NCBI GenBank assembly: GCA_016718205.1
Contig: JADKEB010000014.1
Location: 24,864 to 88,863 of the forward strand
Length of the DNA stretch: 64,000 nt
Origin: Saprospiraceae bacterium
GTDB taxonomy: Bacteria; Bacteroidota; Bacteroidia; Chitinophagales; Saprospiraceae
Reading direction: 5' to 3'
Shown: positions 54,138 through 64,000 of the stretch, one piece after another
Layout of the letters: each line of letters opens with the position of its first letter
Numbering within the stretch: the first letter of the stretch is position 1
Position numbers and translations under genes: made by a program
The notes under the pieces: model-generated
Told to the model about the DNA's origin: nothing
Database searches by the model: none
What the model saw: the letters and a program-made list of their open reading frames with translations, nothing else

Positions 54138-55433
54138 CTACAATTCATCCCTGAACGGACTCCTGTAGATGTACTCATCCTGAGGCTTTATATAATCCAA
54201 CACAGTTTCTACTGTTTTATTAAGAATTTTGTTGGTATGTCTGAGATACAGGTACATATCGTGGGGTACCGCACCAACTGTTGATTTTATTTCTATGGCA
54301 GTCCTTGACATATCCACTTTGGACGCTTTGCAGTCTATAGCTTCTCTGATGAGATCATACAACATATTCAGGTACAGCTGACATTCATAGTTTTCATCGG
54401 GTTCATATCCCAGAAAGTGGGCATCCAGGACATCATAGTTTTTTATACTTGTAAAAAAAGCGACCATTTTTCCGTTTCTCCAGTAAGTGGTCAATTTCAA
54501 TTTGTCTCCGAGGGCTTCTTTCAATTGTTCAAAATATCTTTCATGGAGTACAAATGCGTTGAATCCGGCCTGATCAGAGACATTTTTATATAGTGCGTGT
54601 ATCGTCTGTCTGTGATTTGCTATGTCGTCAGCAGTAAATACTTTTTTGGTGATATCGCCGGCTTTTTGTGCTGCCTTTCGGGCCCTGACTCTGTATTTGG
54701 ATTTTAAATCTTCCAGATAATCATCAAAAGTATTCCATTCAGGCTTCATCTCCAGGATCATTTTTGGTTGAACGGTAAACTTTGCGAAGCCTTTATGATA
54801 TTCACCTGCTGCGGGAGTATCTTCTGTGAAAAAGTCCTTGATGAGAATGAGTCCCGAAGCAATCCCTTTTTTACTCAGGTATTGATTTAGCCGGTCAGTA
54901 GCTTGTATAACAAGATAAAACTGCTGATCTCTGGATATCTCAGATTTAAAACAAAATCCATACCGACCTGTCAAAAGTAAATTACCGCAAATGATAGTTT
55001 GAAAATTGATAGAGCCGACTACTGCTTGTTTTATGGGCTCTGTGATTTTCTGAAATGATGACCTTTGTTGATGTTCAGATTTCCTCAGATTTTCTTTGAG
55101 GGTGACATACTTTGATTGAAAATAAACTATGCCGACAGGTATGTTATCAAAAGTTACTAACCCGTAATAGGGCACTATATCTGATGCAGGGTAGTTCTCT
55201 ATGATTTTAATAAAATCAGGGCTGAAAAAAATATCATTTCCTTCTGACATGATGGTCCAACTTTCCTCTACATCTGATATCCTATCAAATATTTCAATTT
55301 TAAAACCCTGATCCAGCAATAGTGCTTCTGATGCTTTACTTTTATTGCACATGGATCTGGTGAGAAAAGTCATTGATGGTTGAAGTAATTGTTTTGAATG
55401 ATAAGAAGTACGATTTCTATTACTCTGATGCAT
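54138..55433 (-). CDS. GNAT/FemAB-like acyltransferase
   Basis: Up to 431 residues; the true start may be ATG 55373 or 55352, as the first ~25 residues are unlike the rest. The C-terminal half (about 235-400) has SKYRVRARKAAQKAG, then a GNAT/FemAB-type core with FFTSIKNYDVLDAHFLGYEPDENYECQLYLNMLYDLIREAI. These proteins transfer acyl or aminoacyl groups; the acceptor is unknown. The gene stands alone. Confidence 0.65.
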   Translation of the reverse strand: MHQSNRNRTSYHSKQLLQPSMTFLTRSMCNKSKASEALLLDQGFKIEIFDRISDVEESWTIMSEGNDIFFSPDFIKIIENYPASDIVPYYGLVTFDNIPVGIVYFQSKYVTLKENLRKSEHQQRSSFQKITEPIKQAVVGSINFQTIICGNLLLTGRYGFCFKSEISRDQQFYLVIQATDRLNQYLSKKGIASGLILIKDFFTEDTPAAGEYHKGFAKFTVQPKMILEMKPEWNTFDDYLEDLKSKYRVRARKAAQKAGDITKKVFTADDIANHRQTIHALYKNVSDQAGFNAFVLHERYFEQLKEALGDKLKLTTYWRNGKMVAFFTSIKNYDVLDAHFLGYEPDENYECQLYLNMLYDLIREAIDCKASKVDMSRTAIEIKSTVGAVPHDMYLYLRHTNKILNKTVETVLDYIKPQDEYIYRSPFRDEL

Positions 55434-55570
55434 TCATAAATATCATATTGGTTTGTTTTGTTGCAAATCAAAGTGTCAATTGTGTATATTATCGACATTT
55501 GAATGGGAATTCAGGATCAAATGATGAAATCCTGAATATTTTCAGATCATTCCAATGGAAGTGTTTTTGT

Positions 55571-55720
55571 TTTTCGACGAAGTGACCCTTAAGCGAAAAA
55601 AAAGGAGTGGCGGCATCGAGAAAACGAACAATATTATCATGCTACCGTACATCTGTTGTTTTCACTACTGAATGTTTTCGACTGAGGAGCACGAAGCGAA
55701 AAAAATAGGAGTGAACGACA
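55571..55720. repeat. Pair of related ~45-bp repeats
   Basis: TTTTCGAC...AAGCGAAAAAAAAGGAGTG (55571-55610) and TTTTCGAC...AAGCGAAAAAAATAGGAGTG (55674-55712) share the same order of motifs. The gap 55434-55918 otherwise holds A-rich sequence and the first octamer array; no gene was seen. Confidence 0.5.
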
Positions 55721-55832
55721 CTATGATAACCTAATGAAAGAAAATTCGTCCTTTTTAAAAGCAAAAATTTTGTAAAAAACAAAAAAACATGTAAAAAAAA
55801 CAAAAGAAAATACATATTATAAAAAAAAATAA

Positions 55833-55888
55833 TGTGCTAATGTGCTAATGTGCTAATGTGCTGATGTGCTGACTTGGTAATGTGCTGA
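55833..55888. repeat. Octamer array 1 (TGTGCTAA/TGTGCTGA)
   Basis: Seven 8-bp units in direct order: TGTGCTAA three times, TGTGCTGA twice, CTTGGTAA, TGTGCTGA. It lies just upstream of the truncated S23-like gene. The reverse complement recurs downstream (56084-56149). Confidence 0.85.
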
Positions 55889-55918
55889 TTGAATAATTAG
55901 TTGATTTAACAATAATAG

Positions 55919-56095
55919 ATGGAAAAAGAAAATTTGATATTGGATTTGAGTTTTGGATTTGCTTTGGAAATTATCAAGTTTACTGAAGGACTTGAACAAT
56001 TGAAAAAGTATAATTTGGCCAATCAATTATTTAGATCAGGTACATCTATTGGTGCAAATGTTCGTGAAGCTCAAAATGCTGCATTAGCACATTAG
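55919..56095 (+). pseudogene. Truncated four-helix-bundle (23S rRNA intervening-sequence type) protein
   Basis: 58 residues. LDLSFGFALEIIKFTEGLEQ and LANQLFRSGTSIGANVREAQNA match the first half of the four-helix-bundle proteins associated with 23S rRNA intervening sequences, which are normally ~115-120 residues. The frame is cut by the octamer array, whose TTAGCACA unit supplies AAH-stop. The helices 3-4 are missing, so it is a relic. It is flanked on both sides by octamer arrays in opposite orientation. Confidence 0.7.
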
Positions 56096-56149
56096 CACAT
56101 TAGCACATTGCCACATCAGCACACATTGCCACATTAGCACATCAGCACA
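56084..56149. repeat. Octamer array 2 (TTAGCACA/TCAGCACA)
   Basis: Eight units (TTAGCACA x3, TTGCCACA, TCAGCACA, then after a 2-bp slip TTGCCACA, TTAGCACA, TCAGCACA) in the orientation opposite to array 1. A third short group lies at 56410-56439. The arrays end or interrupt the S23-like remnant. Confidence 0.85.
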
Positions 56150-56177
56150 TTAATAAAGAATAACGCTTTCATAAAGA

Positions 56178-56214
56178 GGGGCCTTCACAAAAGAGTGAGG
56201 GTTCTTTTTTTTTT
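56178..56214 (+). terminator. Strong T-run terminator
   Basis: A ~10-bp stem with G-U pairs (GGGCCTTCAC with GTGAGGGTTC) and a loop of AAAAGA is followed by ten or more T. Probably the original terminator of the S23-like gene. Confidence 0.65.
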
Positions 56215-56237
56215 GTACACATCTTGTACGGTTCAGC

Positions 56238-56357
56238 CTTATCGATGAAAAATATGAATCACTAGGCTTGTATAATGAAAAAGAGGGCATCACAGAAGTA
56301 GAAGGAAACCTTTATTCAGAACTGAAATTCTCTTTAAAAACGATTTTTAGTGAGTAA
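56238..56357 (+). pseudogene. Orphan C-terminal reading frame
   Basis: A 39-codon frame without a start (LIDEKYESLGLYN... KTIFSE) lies right after the terminator and ends at a stop. It looks like the 3' end of a lost gene. No family was recognised. The remainder of the gap 56096-56506 holds arrays and the terminator. Confidence 0.25.
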
Positions 56358-56506
56358 TCATAAGGTAATTTAAAATTGTCACATTTTCAAATTAACCCAA
56401 CTTCAAATCTTCACATCAGCAAATTAGCACATCAGCACATTTCCGTATTGTCACACCTATCCTACTGTCAACATGTAGTGTTCAGGTTATCACATTTTTA
56501 TAGCAA

Positions 56507-56791
56507 CTATAAATTTTCTTTCATGAAGTCAGTAAAATTAGACCAATCTTCGACTTTGAATGCTCTAATATCTCTGACAGAAGCTCTGAACCAAGGTAGA
56601 TTTTTTAATGTAATCATTGCACGAGTTAAATTTACAAGATCGCTGTTTTCAGACAGATAGACGCTGCCTTGAGTTCTATAAAAACCATAAGTCTCCAAAA
56701 CATTGCTTATCTCATAGTATGCATTATGATATGGGTCTCCATAATTGTCTTTCAAATCTGAAATGAGCATGTCAAAGCTAATTGCAAACAT
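56507..56791 (-). CDS. vapD: VapD-family (Cas2-like) endoribonuclease toxin
   Basis: 94 residues, typical of VapD. The N-terminal MFAISFDM contains Asp7, the position of the catalytic Asp in VapD/Cas2-fold RNases. GSVYLSENSDLVNLTRAM, LPWFRASVRDIRAF and VEDWSNFTDF match the family closely. VapD cleaves RNA and in Haemophilus forms a toxin-antitoxin pair with VapX. Here it overlaps the upstream small gene at TAATG, so it is translationally coupled to it. Confidence 0.88.
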   Translation of the reverse strand: MFAISFDMLISDLKDNYGDPYHNAYYEISNVLETYGFYRTQGSVYLSENSDLVNLTRAMITLKNLPWFRASVRDIRAFKVEDWSNFTDFMKENL

Positions 56792-56970
56792 TACTTACTG
56801 ACGGATTTAAAGTATTTTTCAGAATCAAAATGGATTACACCATTAGAATCCTTTACTACTATCTCTTTACCAATAAATGGATTTTGGCGTATTTTTATGA
56901 TCACACCTTCTATCCAATTTTTTAGTCCAGTGATTCTTGGGTCTATTTGAGCTGTATCGCCAACTTTCAT
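56791..56970 (-). CDS. Small partner of VapD, candidate antitoxin
   Basis: 59 residues from ATG 56970 (MKVGDTAQIDPRITGLKNW). A -7-like box on the minus strand lies at 56996-56989 (TAATTTTG), which excludes the longer start at 56991. The protein is small, beta-rich and basic (IIKIRQNPFIGKEIVVKDS). Its stop and the vapD start share one base (TAATG). Position and size fit an antitoxin, but it does not resemble VapX clearly; this is an inference. Confidence 0.55.
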   Translation of the reverse strand: MKVGDTAQIDPRITGLKNWIEGVIIKIRQNPFIGKEIVVKDSNGVIHFDSEKYFKSVSK

Positions 56971-56988
56971 ATATTCATTAATTTTATG

Positions 56989-56996
56989 CAAAATTA
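56989..56996 (-). promoter_or_regulatory. -7 box before the vapD module
   Basis: TAATTTTG on the minus strand matches TAnnTTTG and ends 18 bp before the ATG at 56970. No clear -33 box. Confidence 0.4.
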
Positions 56997-57082
56997 AGCA
57001 AATTTTTTATATTTTTGATAAGTTTCAAATTGTTTTAACAAAGTATAGGAACATTTTAATACTACATATTATATTAATTACA

Positions 57083-57090
57083 TATATTTG
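57083..57090 (+). promoter_or_regulatory. Possible -7 box of the giant adhesin gene
   Basis: TATATTTG matches TAnnTTTG, 103 bp upstream of ATG 57194. No clear -33 box. The remaining leader is AT-rich. Confidence 0.35.
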
Positions 57091-58836
57091 TCCCATCAAC
57101 CGCTTTGTACTGCCTAGTACTTAATAAAAGAATGTAATAGATCAGAAGAATAAATTTATTTATTTAATATTTTTATACATTAATACATTCTTTATGAAAG
57201 CAAGAAATTATTTATTATCAATCTTTATTTTTTTATGTATCCTGTCTGTAAATGCCCAAGTCTCTGATTGCAATTGTACAGATATGATCTATTTGAATGA
57301 TGAGGACAGGGATGAATCCATAAGTTCAGCATTGATGCAGGTATGGGGTCAGTGAGTGAGATAGGAAGTCCTTGGCTTCCGTCCAGTGCAGGCGTTACGT
57401 TTCCGCATGGGATTGCTATTGATTTAAATGGTTATGTGTAGTATCACGTGCACCTACTATAACCACAGTACTCAATTGGGATTCACATTTTGAAGGTGGA
57501 AAAGCGTTTAAAATGACTTCAGATGGCACAGTAATAAATCCTGACCCAAATCCTACAGCAATTGATTTTACATTATCTCCCAATGAATGGGGTGCAAATT
57601 ATGGTACAGAAAATGGAATATTATACATGCCTAATAATCTTAATGAAACGGTGGATGCCTATTCGTTATGTACTGGGGATTATATTGGTTCAATGGGTGT
57701 AGGTAGAAATACACCTGGAGGTCCATTAAATGATGTTCAGACATGGGGCTTTTATGTTGAAAATGGTAAATGGTACTGGCCTAATATGGGGGCACTTGGT
57801 AGAGTATATTCTGGAGATACTGATATTAGCCTGTATAATGCCACAGCAACCAATAATGGGGCTATATTGTTTAATCATCTCATTCCAGTACCTAATCCAC
57901 TGACAGTTGATGATGCTCCTTTGGGCATAACACGAGATGATGCAGGAAATTTTTATATAGTCAGAGGCCATATCAATGGGACAGGTCCAGCAAGAATCAG
58001 GAAGTATGACGCCGCAGGAACCTTCATTTCAGAAGTTACAGACAATAGTAATGGAGGTGCCAACGCAACGAATGGGCAACCGGGTTTTTGGGGTGCTCGA
58101 GGTATTGCCTACAGTTCGGCATCTGGTTTATTGTATGTAGGTTCATTTGAAAACTGCATTGCAGTATTTAATACAAATTTGGTACAGCAAACGGCCTTAA
58201 ATATTGGAAATCCAATGGCTGGAAAGCCCAAAGGAATAGGAATACTAACAGAATGTTGTCCAGCAGCTGTAAACCAAACTTTCAATCAAACAGTGTGTAG
58301 CAATGGAAATGGAGAAAGAATATTTTACAAGATGTTTTATCTTGTGATGGAACGATTGTAGAGGAACGTGGGTAGAAGTATTCAATACAAGTGGCGGAGC
58401 GATAGTGTATAATGCTTGTGACTTGAGTATCACAGTAAATGGAAGTGGTTGTGCTACACATTAACCAAAAACACAGCAGCTACAGGAAATCAACAGTGTG
58501 GTGCCTATACTATAACGTTGACGGTATGCACTCAAGTACCATCAGCCACAGTTACGGCGGTCCAAGGCACATGTGCTGGCTCTACACCAAATAATGATGC
58601 AGTGATCAATATCACCGCAGCCATGAATGCCGATCAAGCAGGCATCAGCATGGAGCTACCCATAGTGGTCCTGCTTATAGTGGTGTTGGTACAATAGATA
58701 TATCATCAGGAAGTGGGAGTTTCACAGGATTGGCGCACAATACCCAATATACAGTACGAGTATATAATGGTAGCAATGATTGTTATGTGGACTATACATT
58801 GACGACACCTGATGTGATATGTTGTGCATTGGATAT

Positions 58837-60590
58837 CACTTGCACACCTCAGCCCCAAACCAATTGTACCCCAGTCAATGGATCAGCGAATGTGAATGTT
58901 ACAGGAGCAGTAGGTACGGTGACTTATCTTTGGAGTAGTGGAGAAGTGACAAGTAGTATCAGTAACAAAGCAGCAGGTACATATACTGTCACTGTTACAG
59001 ATGGAGGCGTAGCAGGATGTACAAGGACATGTCAGGCATTGATAACTAACAATACCACCAACCCAAGTGTGACCTGTTCCAAAACAGACAACACCAATTG
59101 TGCTTTGCCAAATGGAACAGCGACAGCAACAGCAACAGGAGTAACCTATTTGTGGAGCAATAATGCAACGACAGATATAATCACAGGATTGACAGCAGGC
59201 ACATATACAGTAACTGTCACAAGCACGACAACAGGTTGTACCAATATGTGCCAGGCAGTGGTAGCCAGTACGACAACACAACCAACTGCAGTATGTACAC
59301 CAGTAGCCAATACAAATTGTACAAATCCTAATGGAACAGCGTCTGTAAGTACTGATGCAGCAAGTGCAACATATCTGTGGAGTACAGGATCGACTACAAT
59401 GAGTATTAGTGGATTATCAGCAGGAAATTATACTGTTACAGTGACAAATACAGCGAATAGTTGTATAAATACATGTATAGCAACAATCACAAATAATACC
59501 ACCAACCCAAGTGTCACTTGTTCCAAAACAGACGTCACCAATTGTGCTTCGCCAAATGGAACAGCGACAGCGACAGCAACAGGGGTGACCTACTTATGGA
59601 GCAATAATGCGACAACTGCAAGCATCAATGATTTGTCAGCAGGTACTTATACGGTGACAGTTAGTACCACGACAGGTTGCACAGCTACCTGTCAATCAGT
59701 AGTCGGCAGCACAACAACACTCCCTACTGCATCATGTACCCCTACTGATAATACCAACTGTGTATCACCAAATGGTACTCAGTAGTAACCAATGGCAATC
59801 AAATTTTATGGAGTACAGGGGCAACAACAGCAAGTATCACAGGCTTATCAGCTGCTACCTATACAGTTACTGTCACAAATACCACTACAGGCTGTACCAA
59901 TACTTGTCAGGCTGTGATAATAAACAATACCACAAATCCAAGTGTGACCTGCGACAAAACAGATAACATCAACTGCGCCACGCCAAATGGAACCGCCACG
60001 GCTTCAGCGACAGACGTGACTTATTTATGGAGCAATAATGCCACAACTGCAAGCATCAATGGTTTGTCAGCAGGTACTTATACGGTGACAGTTACTAGTA
60101 CCACGACAGGTTGCACAGCTACCTGTCAATCAGTAGTCGGCAGCACAACAACACTCCCTACCGCATCATGTACCCCTACAGATAATACCAACTGTGTATC
60201 ACCAAATGGTAGTGCCTCAGTAGTAACCAATGGCAATCAAATTTTATGGACTACAGGGGCAACAACAGCAAGTATCTTAGGCTTATCAGCTGCTACCTAT
60301 ACAGTTACTGTCACAAATACCACTACAGGCTGTACCAATACTTGTCAGGCTGTGATAAGTGATGCTACAGTAAATCCGACCTGCATGATCACAGCCAATA
60401 GTCAACCGAGCTGTGCCAATCTCACAGGTGGAAGCATCACTGTAGTACCCAGTCCTGTGGGAACATATACGTACGCATGGAGTGACAATGGGGCAGCCAC
60501 AGCCACTCGTACAGGACTGACTGGTGGTACATACACCGTGACCGTGACAAACACCACGAGCAGCTGTACTGGCGTGTGCAATGTCACACT
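58837..60590 (+). repeat. SprB-like repeats in the adhesin
   Basis: About eight units of ~215-220 bp, each with a C-x-(K/P)-T-D-N-T-N-C start, an (A/S)NG motif, YLWSN or LWSTG, and LSAGTYTVTVT then GCT-x-x-C. Units begin near 58850, 59072, 59289, 59511, 59728, 59942, 60165 and 60381. They match the SprB repeat of gliding adhesins. Units 5 and 7 are near identical apart from a 4-bp deletion near 59775. Confidence 0.8.
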
Positions 60591-61801
60591 CACTACACCG
60601 ACCAATTGCTGCAACATCAGTGCCATCACAGCTATAAACTTAGAATGTATAGACAATGGTACACCAGCCTTGATTACGGACAATAGGATTAGATTTAGTG
60701 CCAGAAAATAACGTATCATTAGCAGGGAACTATACAGTCACAGTGACCAATACCCAAAATGGCTGTTATGCGGTCACAACCACGGCAGTGTTACAAAATG
60801 TTGATATTCCCACAGCCAATGCGGGAGGAGATAAGAACATCTGTAATAGCACCAATACGACATTGACGGCAAGCGGCGCAGGAACAAATGGCACCTACAA
60901 ATGGAGCACCAATGCCACCACGGCAGCCATCACTGTCTCCCCAAGCACCACGACGACGTACACCGTAACTGTAACAGGTGCCAACGGTTGTACCAATAGT
61001 GCACAAGCAGTAGTTACCGTGACACCACTGCCCGCATCAGGACTTACTGGCCCGAATGAAATCTGTATGGATGAATACGCTGTATTTAATGCGAGCCCAT
61101 TAGTAGTAGGAGCAACCTATGCATGGACCTTTGACGGAGGCACGAGCTTAGACGGCGATGCCAATGATCCATCAGAGAGCATCAAGTGGTCAAGTGCGTA
61201 TCAAAATATGTCAAGAACCGTAACGCTGACAGTGTCCAAAGACAATTGTAGCAATACCTATACAAAAGCCATCTTAGTAAAAACAGGTTTAATCTTAAAT
61301 ACGCAAGACAACTACCCTGTCTGTCAAGGCGGCAGTGTACAAATAGGCCCCAACCCGAATGATGGCAGTCAAGTAGCGCCGGGAACGACGTTCCAGTGGA
61401 CGCCCAATTTATTTTTGAATAACAATACGGCAGCACAGCCACTGAGTACCCCACCATTTGACATCACGTACACCCTTACAGCGACATTAAACGGTTGTGC
61501 AGTGAGCAGACAAATAATGGTAGATGTGAATGTCAATCTCAATCCAGTAGCCGATGCGGGACAAGACAAGACGGTATGTATGGGCAATAGTGTACAAATC
61601 GGAGGCACGCCCACGGCGACACCACCAGCGGGAGCGAGCATCTCAGGGGTGATATGGAGTCCATTGACAGGAGCGGCGCAATACCAACCGAATCCCATGG
61701 TAAGCCCATCAAGCAATACCCAATACAGAGTAGTGGTAGTAGCCTCGACAGGGTGTACGGATACCGACTTTGTGAACGTAACAGTTCAAGCCAAAGCAAA
61801 A

Positions 61802-64000
61802 ATAGGAAACTATGTATGGCGCGATGACAATGCGAATGGCATCCAAGACACTAATGAGCCAGGTATAGGAGGTGTGACAGTAAAATTATACAATACGTCG
61901 AATGTAGAAGTAGGTTCAAGTACGACGAATAGTCAAGGTTTGTATGAGTTTGAAGTATGTGCAGGGCCATATTATGTAGAATTTGGTACAGTACCAGGCT
62001 ATAGCAGAACGATAGCCAATACGTCAGATGACACCAAAGACAGTGACGCCAATGTAACGAATGGCCGTACCCAGAATTACACACTCAATCCAGGAGACAA
62101 TAATCCAACGGTTGACGCAGGGTATATACCGAATGGCAAGATAGGAGACTTCGTGTGGGAGGATAAAAATGGTAATGGACAGCAAGACAGCGGAGAGCCA
62201 GGCATACCAGGCGTAACCGTACAATTGCTCGATCAGAACAACAACGTCATACGAACCACGACGACGAGTGGTACAGGCGCTTATGAGTTTGATAACCTGC
62301 CGCCAGGAACGTATTATGTACGAGTGACGCCACCGACAGGATACAACGTCACCACACCCAATAGTGGAAACGATAGTACAGACAGTGATATCAACAGCAC
62401 CACGAATACGACAGGAGCGATCAATTTGGGAGCCGGGGAGACCAATCTGACGATCGATGCAGGATTACTGAGACCAGCAAGTTTAGGAGATTTTGTATGG
62501 GATGACCGAAATGGTAATGGCGTACAAGATGCAGGCGAGCCAGGGATATCAGGAGTAATTGTAAGTCTTGAGGATGCAAGTGGCAACCCAGCGAGAGATA
62601 TCAATAACAATATCATAACTTCTACGACAACAGGTAGCAATGGTTCATATCAATTTACGAATCTGAGACCAGGTGTGGTGTATGTAGTTAAATTTACAGC
62701 ACCAAGCGGTTACCAACCGAGCAGTGCAGATAGAGGTGGAGACGATACCAAAGACAGTGATGCGAATGCTACCACAGGTAAAACGCCAGGAGTGACGTTA
62801 GAAAGTGGACAAAACAATCCGACGATCGATGCGGGATACTACAGACCAGCAAGTCTTGGAGATTTTGTGTGGGATGATACCAATGGCAATGGCCGACAGG
62901 ATGTGGGAGAGCCAGGAATCAGTGGATTGACCGTAACCCTGACAGGCACCACAGGAGATGGAACACCGGTCAATCAAACCACCACGACGGGAAGCGACGG
63001 AAGTTATAGCTTTACGAATCTGAAACCAGGGACCTACACCGTAACCTTCACCAAACCAACGGGCACAGCCTTCACGGGCCAAGACAGTGGTACCGATGAC
63101 AAAGATAGTGATGCTAGCCCAACGACAGGAAGTACGGCAGGAATCCCGTTGCTAAGTGGCCAAAACATAACGACCGTGGATGCAGGCGTACTTAGAGCAG
63201 CGAGCTTAGGCGATTATGTATGGGAGGACAAAAATGGCAATGGCGTACAAGATGCAGGTGAGCCAGGCATAGTAGGAGTGACAGTAAGCTTGGAAGATGC
63301 AGCAGGCAACCCAGCTAGAGATATCAATGGCAACATCATAGCAGCCACCACCACAGGCACGAATGGACAATATCAGTTTACGAACTTGAAGCCAGGCGTA
63401 GTCTATGTAGTTAAATTTACAGCACCAAGCGGTTATCAACCGAGTAGTGCAGACAAAGGAGGTAATGATACCAAAGACAGTGATGCCAGTATTACCACAG
63501 GAAAATCACAGCAAGTCACCCTCACAGGCGGCGAAAACAACCCAACGATCGATGCCGGATATTATAGACCAGCGACGATAGGCGACTATGTGTGGGAAGA
63601 CAAAAACGGCAATGGTGTACAGGAAGCCGGCGAACCAGGAATAGGAGGCGTGACAGTAACGCTGACCGGTACCAAAGGAGACGGAACACCGATCACACCG
63701 ATTACCGTGACAACGGGCACCAATGGCAGCTATCAGTTTACCAATTTGGCGCCAGGCACTTATACAGTGACGTTTACCAAGCCAGCCAACACCGTGACGA
63801 CGACACCAGACCAAGGTGGAGACGACAGTAAAGACAGTGATGCGAGTATCACCACCGGCGCATCAGTACCAGTGACCGTACAAAGCAATGAGACTAATAA
63901 TACGATCGACGCAGGATATCTGAGATCGGCAAGTTTGGGTGATTATGTATGGGAAGATACCAATGCGAACGGCGTACAAGACGCAGGAGAACCAGGCATA
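61802..64000 (+). repeat. Seven SdrD-like (Cna-B/calcium-loop) repeats
   Basis: Units of ~340-363 bp begin near 61802, 62137, 62488, 62848, 63206, 63569 and 63932. Each starts GDYVWEDKNGNGVQDAGEPG, where D-x-N-x-N-G-x-x-D forms an EF-like calcium loop, and ends TKDSDAN...ITDAGYYRP-like. They form extended calcium-stiffened stalks in Sdr-type adhesins. The array continues past the window. Confidence 0.9.

Larger units (their letters stand above)
57194..64000 (+). pseudogene. Giant SprB/SdrD-type surface adhesin, 3' beyond window, with frameshifts
   Basis: ATG 57194 starts a signal peptide (MKARNYLLSIFIFLCILSVNAQ). Segments in successive frames join into one protein: a propeller-like N-terminal domain (57322-58260), a Cys-rich region, SprB-like repeats (58.84-60.5 kb), Ig/PKD-like domains (60.72-61.8 kb), and SdrD-like repeats from 61.8 kb to the window end. 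The last frame (position class 60722) is open to 64000. Breaks lie near 57320, 57437, 58325, 58364, 58460, 58650, 59770 and 60685; the first six fit single-base deletions. Expected to be exported by T9SS and to mediate adhesion or gliding. Whether it is really decayed or only badly sequenced is uncertain. Confidence 0.75.

Noticed and set aside
55373..55585. 70-residue reading frame on the plus strand
   Set aside because: It overlaps the acyltransferase 5' end and a repeat, with unconvincing composition.
55833..56149. Possible CRISPR array in the octamer repeats
   Set aside because: Units are 8 bp with no spacers and in inverted blocks; no cas genes. VapD is Cas2-like in fold only.
58883..63814. 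Many long minus-strand frames opposite the adhesin
   Set aside because: They mirror the repeat pattern of the coding strand and are Cys/Ser-rich shadows.

Overview
The window looks like a chromosomal segment from a Bacteroidota bacterium, most plausibly a Saprospiria/Chitinophagia-type environmental or metagenome-assembled genome. That is inferred from gliding and type IX secretion (T9SS) signatures: gldC, a gliding-motility C-terminal sorting domain, several Por-type sorting tails and a SprB-like adhesin. Bacteroidota-style -7 boxes (TAnnTTTG), AT-rich intergenic DNA and Gln-ending signal peptides point the same way. No rRNA, tRNA or CRISPR array was seen.

Layout. 1-9.4 kb: a 5'-truncated propeller/outer-membrane barrel gene, a TPR protein, a DUF4286 protein, a sensor histidine kinase, a Fic enzyme, an outer-membrane protein, a 185-bp MITE-like element and a Sua5-type tRNA-modification enzyme. 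9.6-16.8 kb: a large secreted M36 metalloprotease and a propeller-amidohydrolase. 16.8-22.5 kb: a minus-strand phenylacetate (paa) cluster in the order paaE, tetR, paaA, S8 protease, paaB, paaC, with a likely TetR operator in front of paaE. paaD and paaG lie 30 kb away at 52.2-53.5 kb. 22.5-24.6 kb: a junk island with a transposase remnant, a REP-like palindrome and a frameshifted Rpn-type nuclease. 24.8-37.8 kb: MCE protein, ftsK, saccharopine-dehydrogenase-like enzyme, two different K+ channels, GH130 enzyme, frameshifted pyrD and a DUF4403 lipoprotein. 37.9-40.2 kb: a peptidoglycan-binding protein, two copies of a hairpin-cluster repeat (one containing a duplicated piece of that gene) and a frameshifted T9SS cargo gene. 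40.2-53.5 kb: mostly housekeeping and metabolic genes (M24 peptidase, SDR, RluD-type synthase, PLP trans-sulfuration enzyme, gldC, SUI1, serine hydrolase, PAP2). 53.5-57 kb: repeats, a truncated 23S-IVS-type protein between inverted octamer arrays, and a vapD toxin-like gene with a small coupled partner. 57.2-64 kb: the start of a giant adhesin (propeller, then SprB-like repeats, then SdrD-like repeats) that runs off the window.

How the genes fit together. PaaABC(D)E would epoxidise phenylacetyl-CoA and PaaG would isomerise the epoxide. The TetR protein probably senses the pathway CoA ester and represses from the operator before paaE. Secreted proteases, sorted cargo, GldC and the adhesin fit a surface-gliding polymer degrader.

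Quality note. At least eleven frame breaks are visible, nine of them single-base indels, often in homopolymers, plus a run of about nineteen C at 47.1 kb. Many of the broken genes (pyrD above all) may reflect uncorrected sequencing errors and not real decay.
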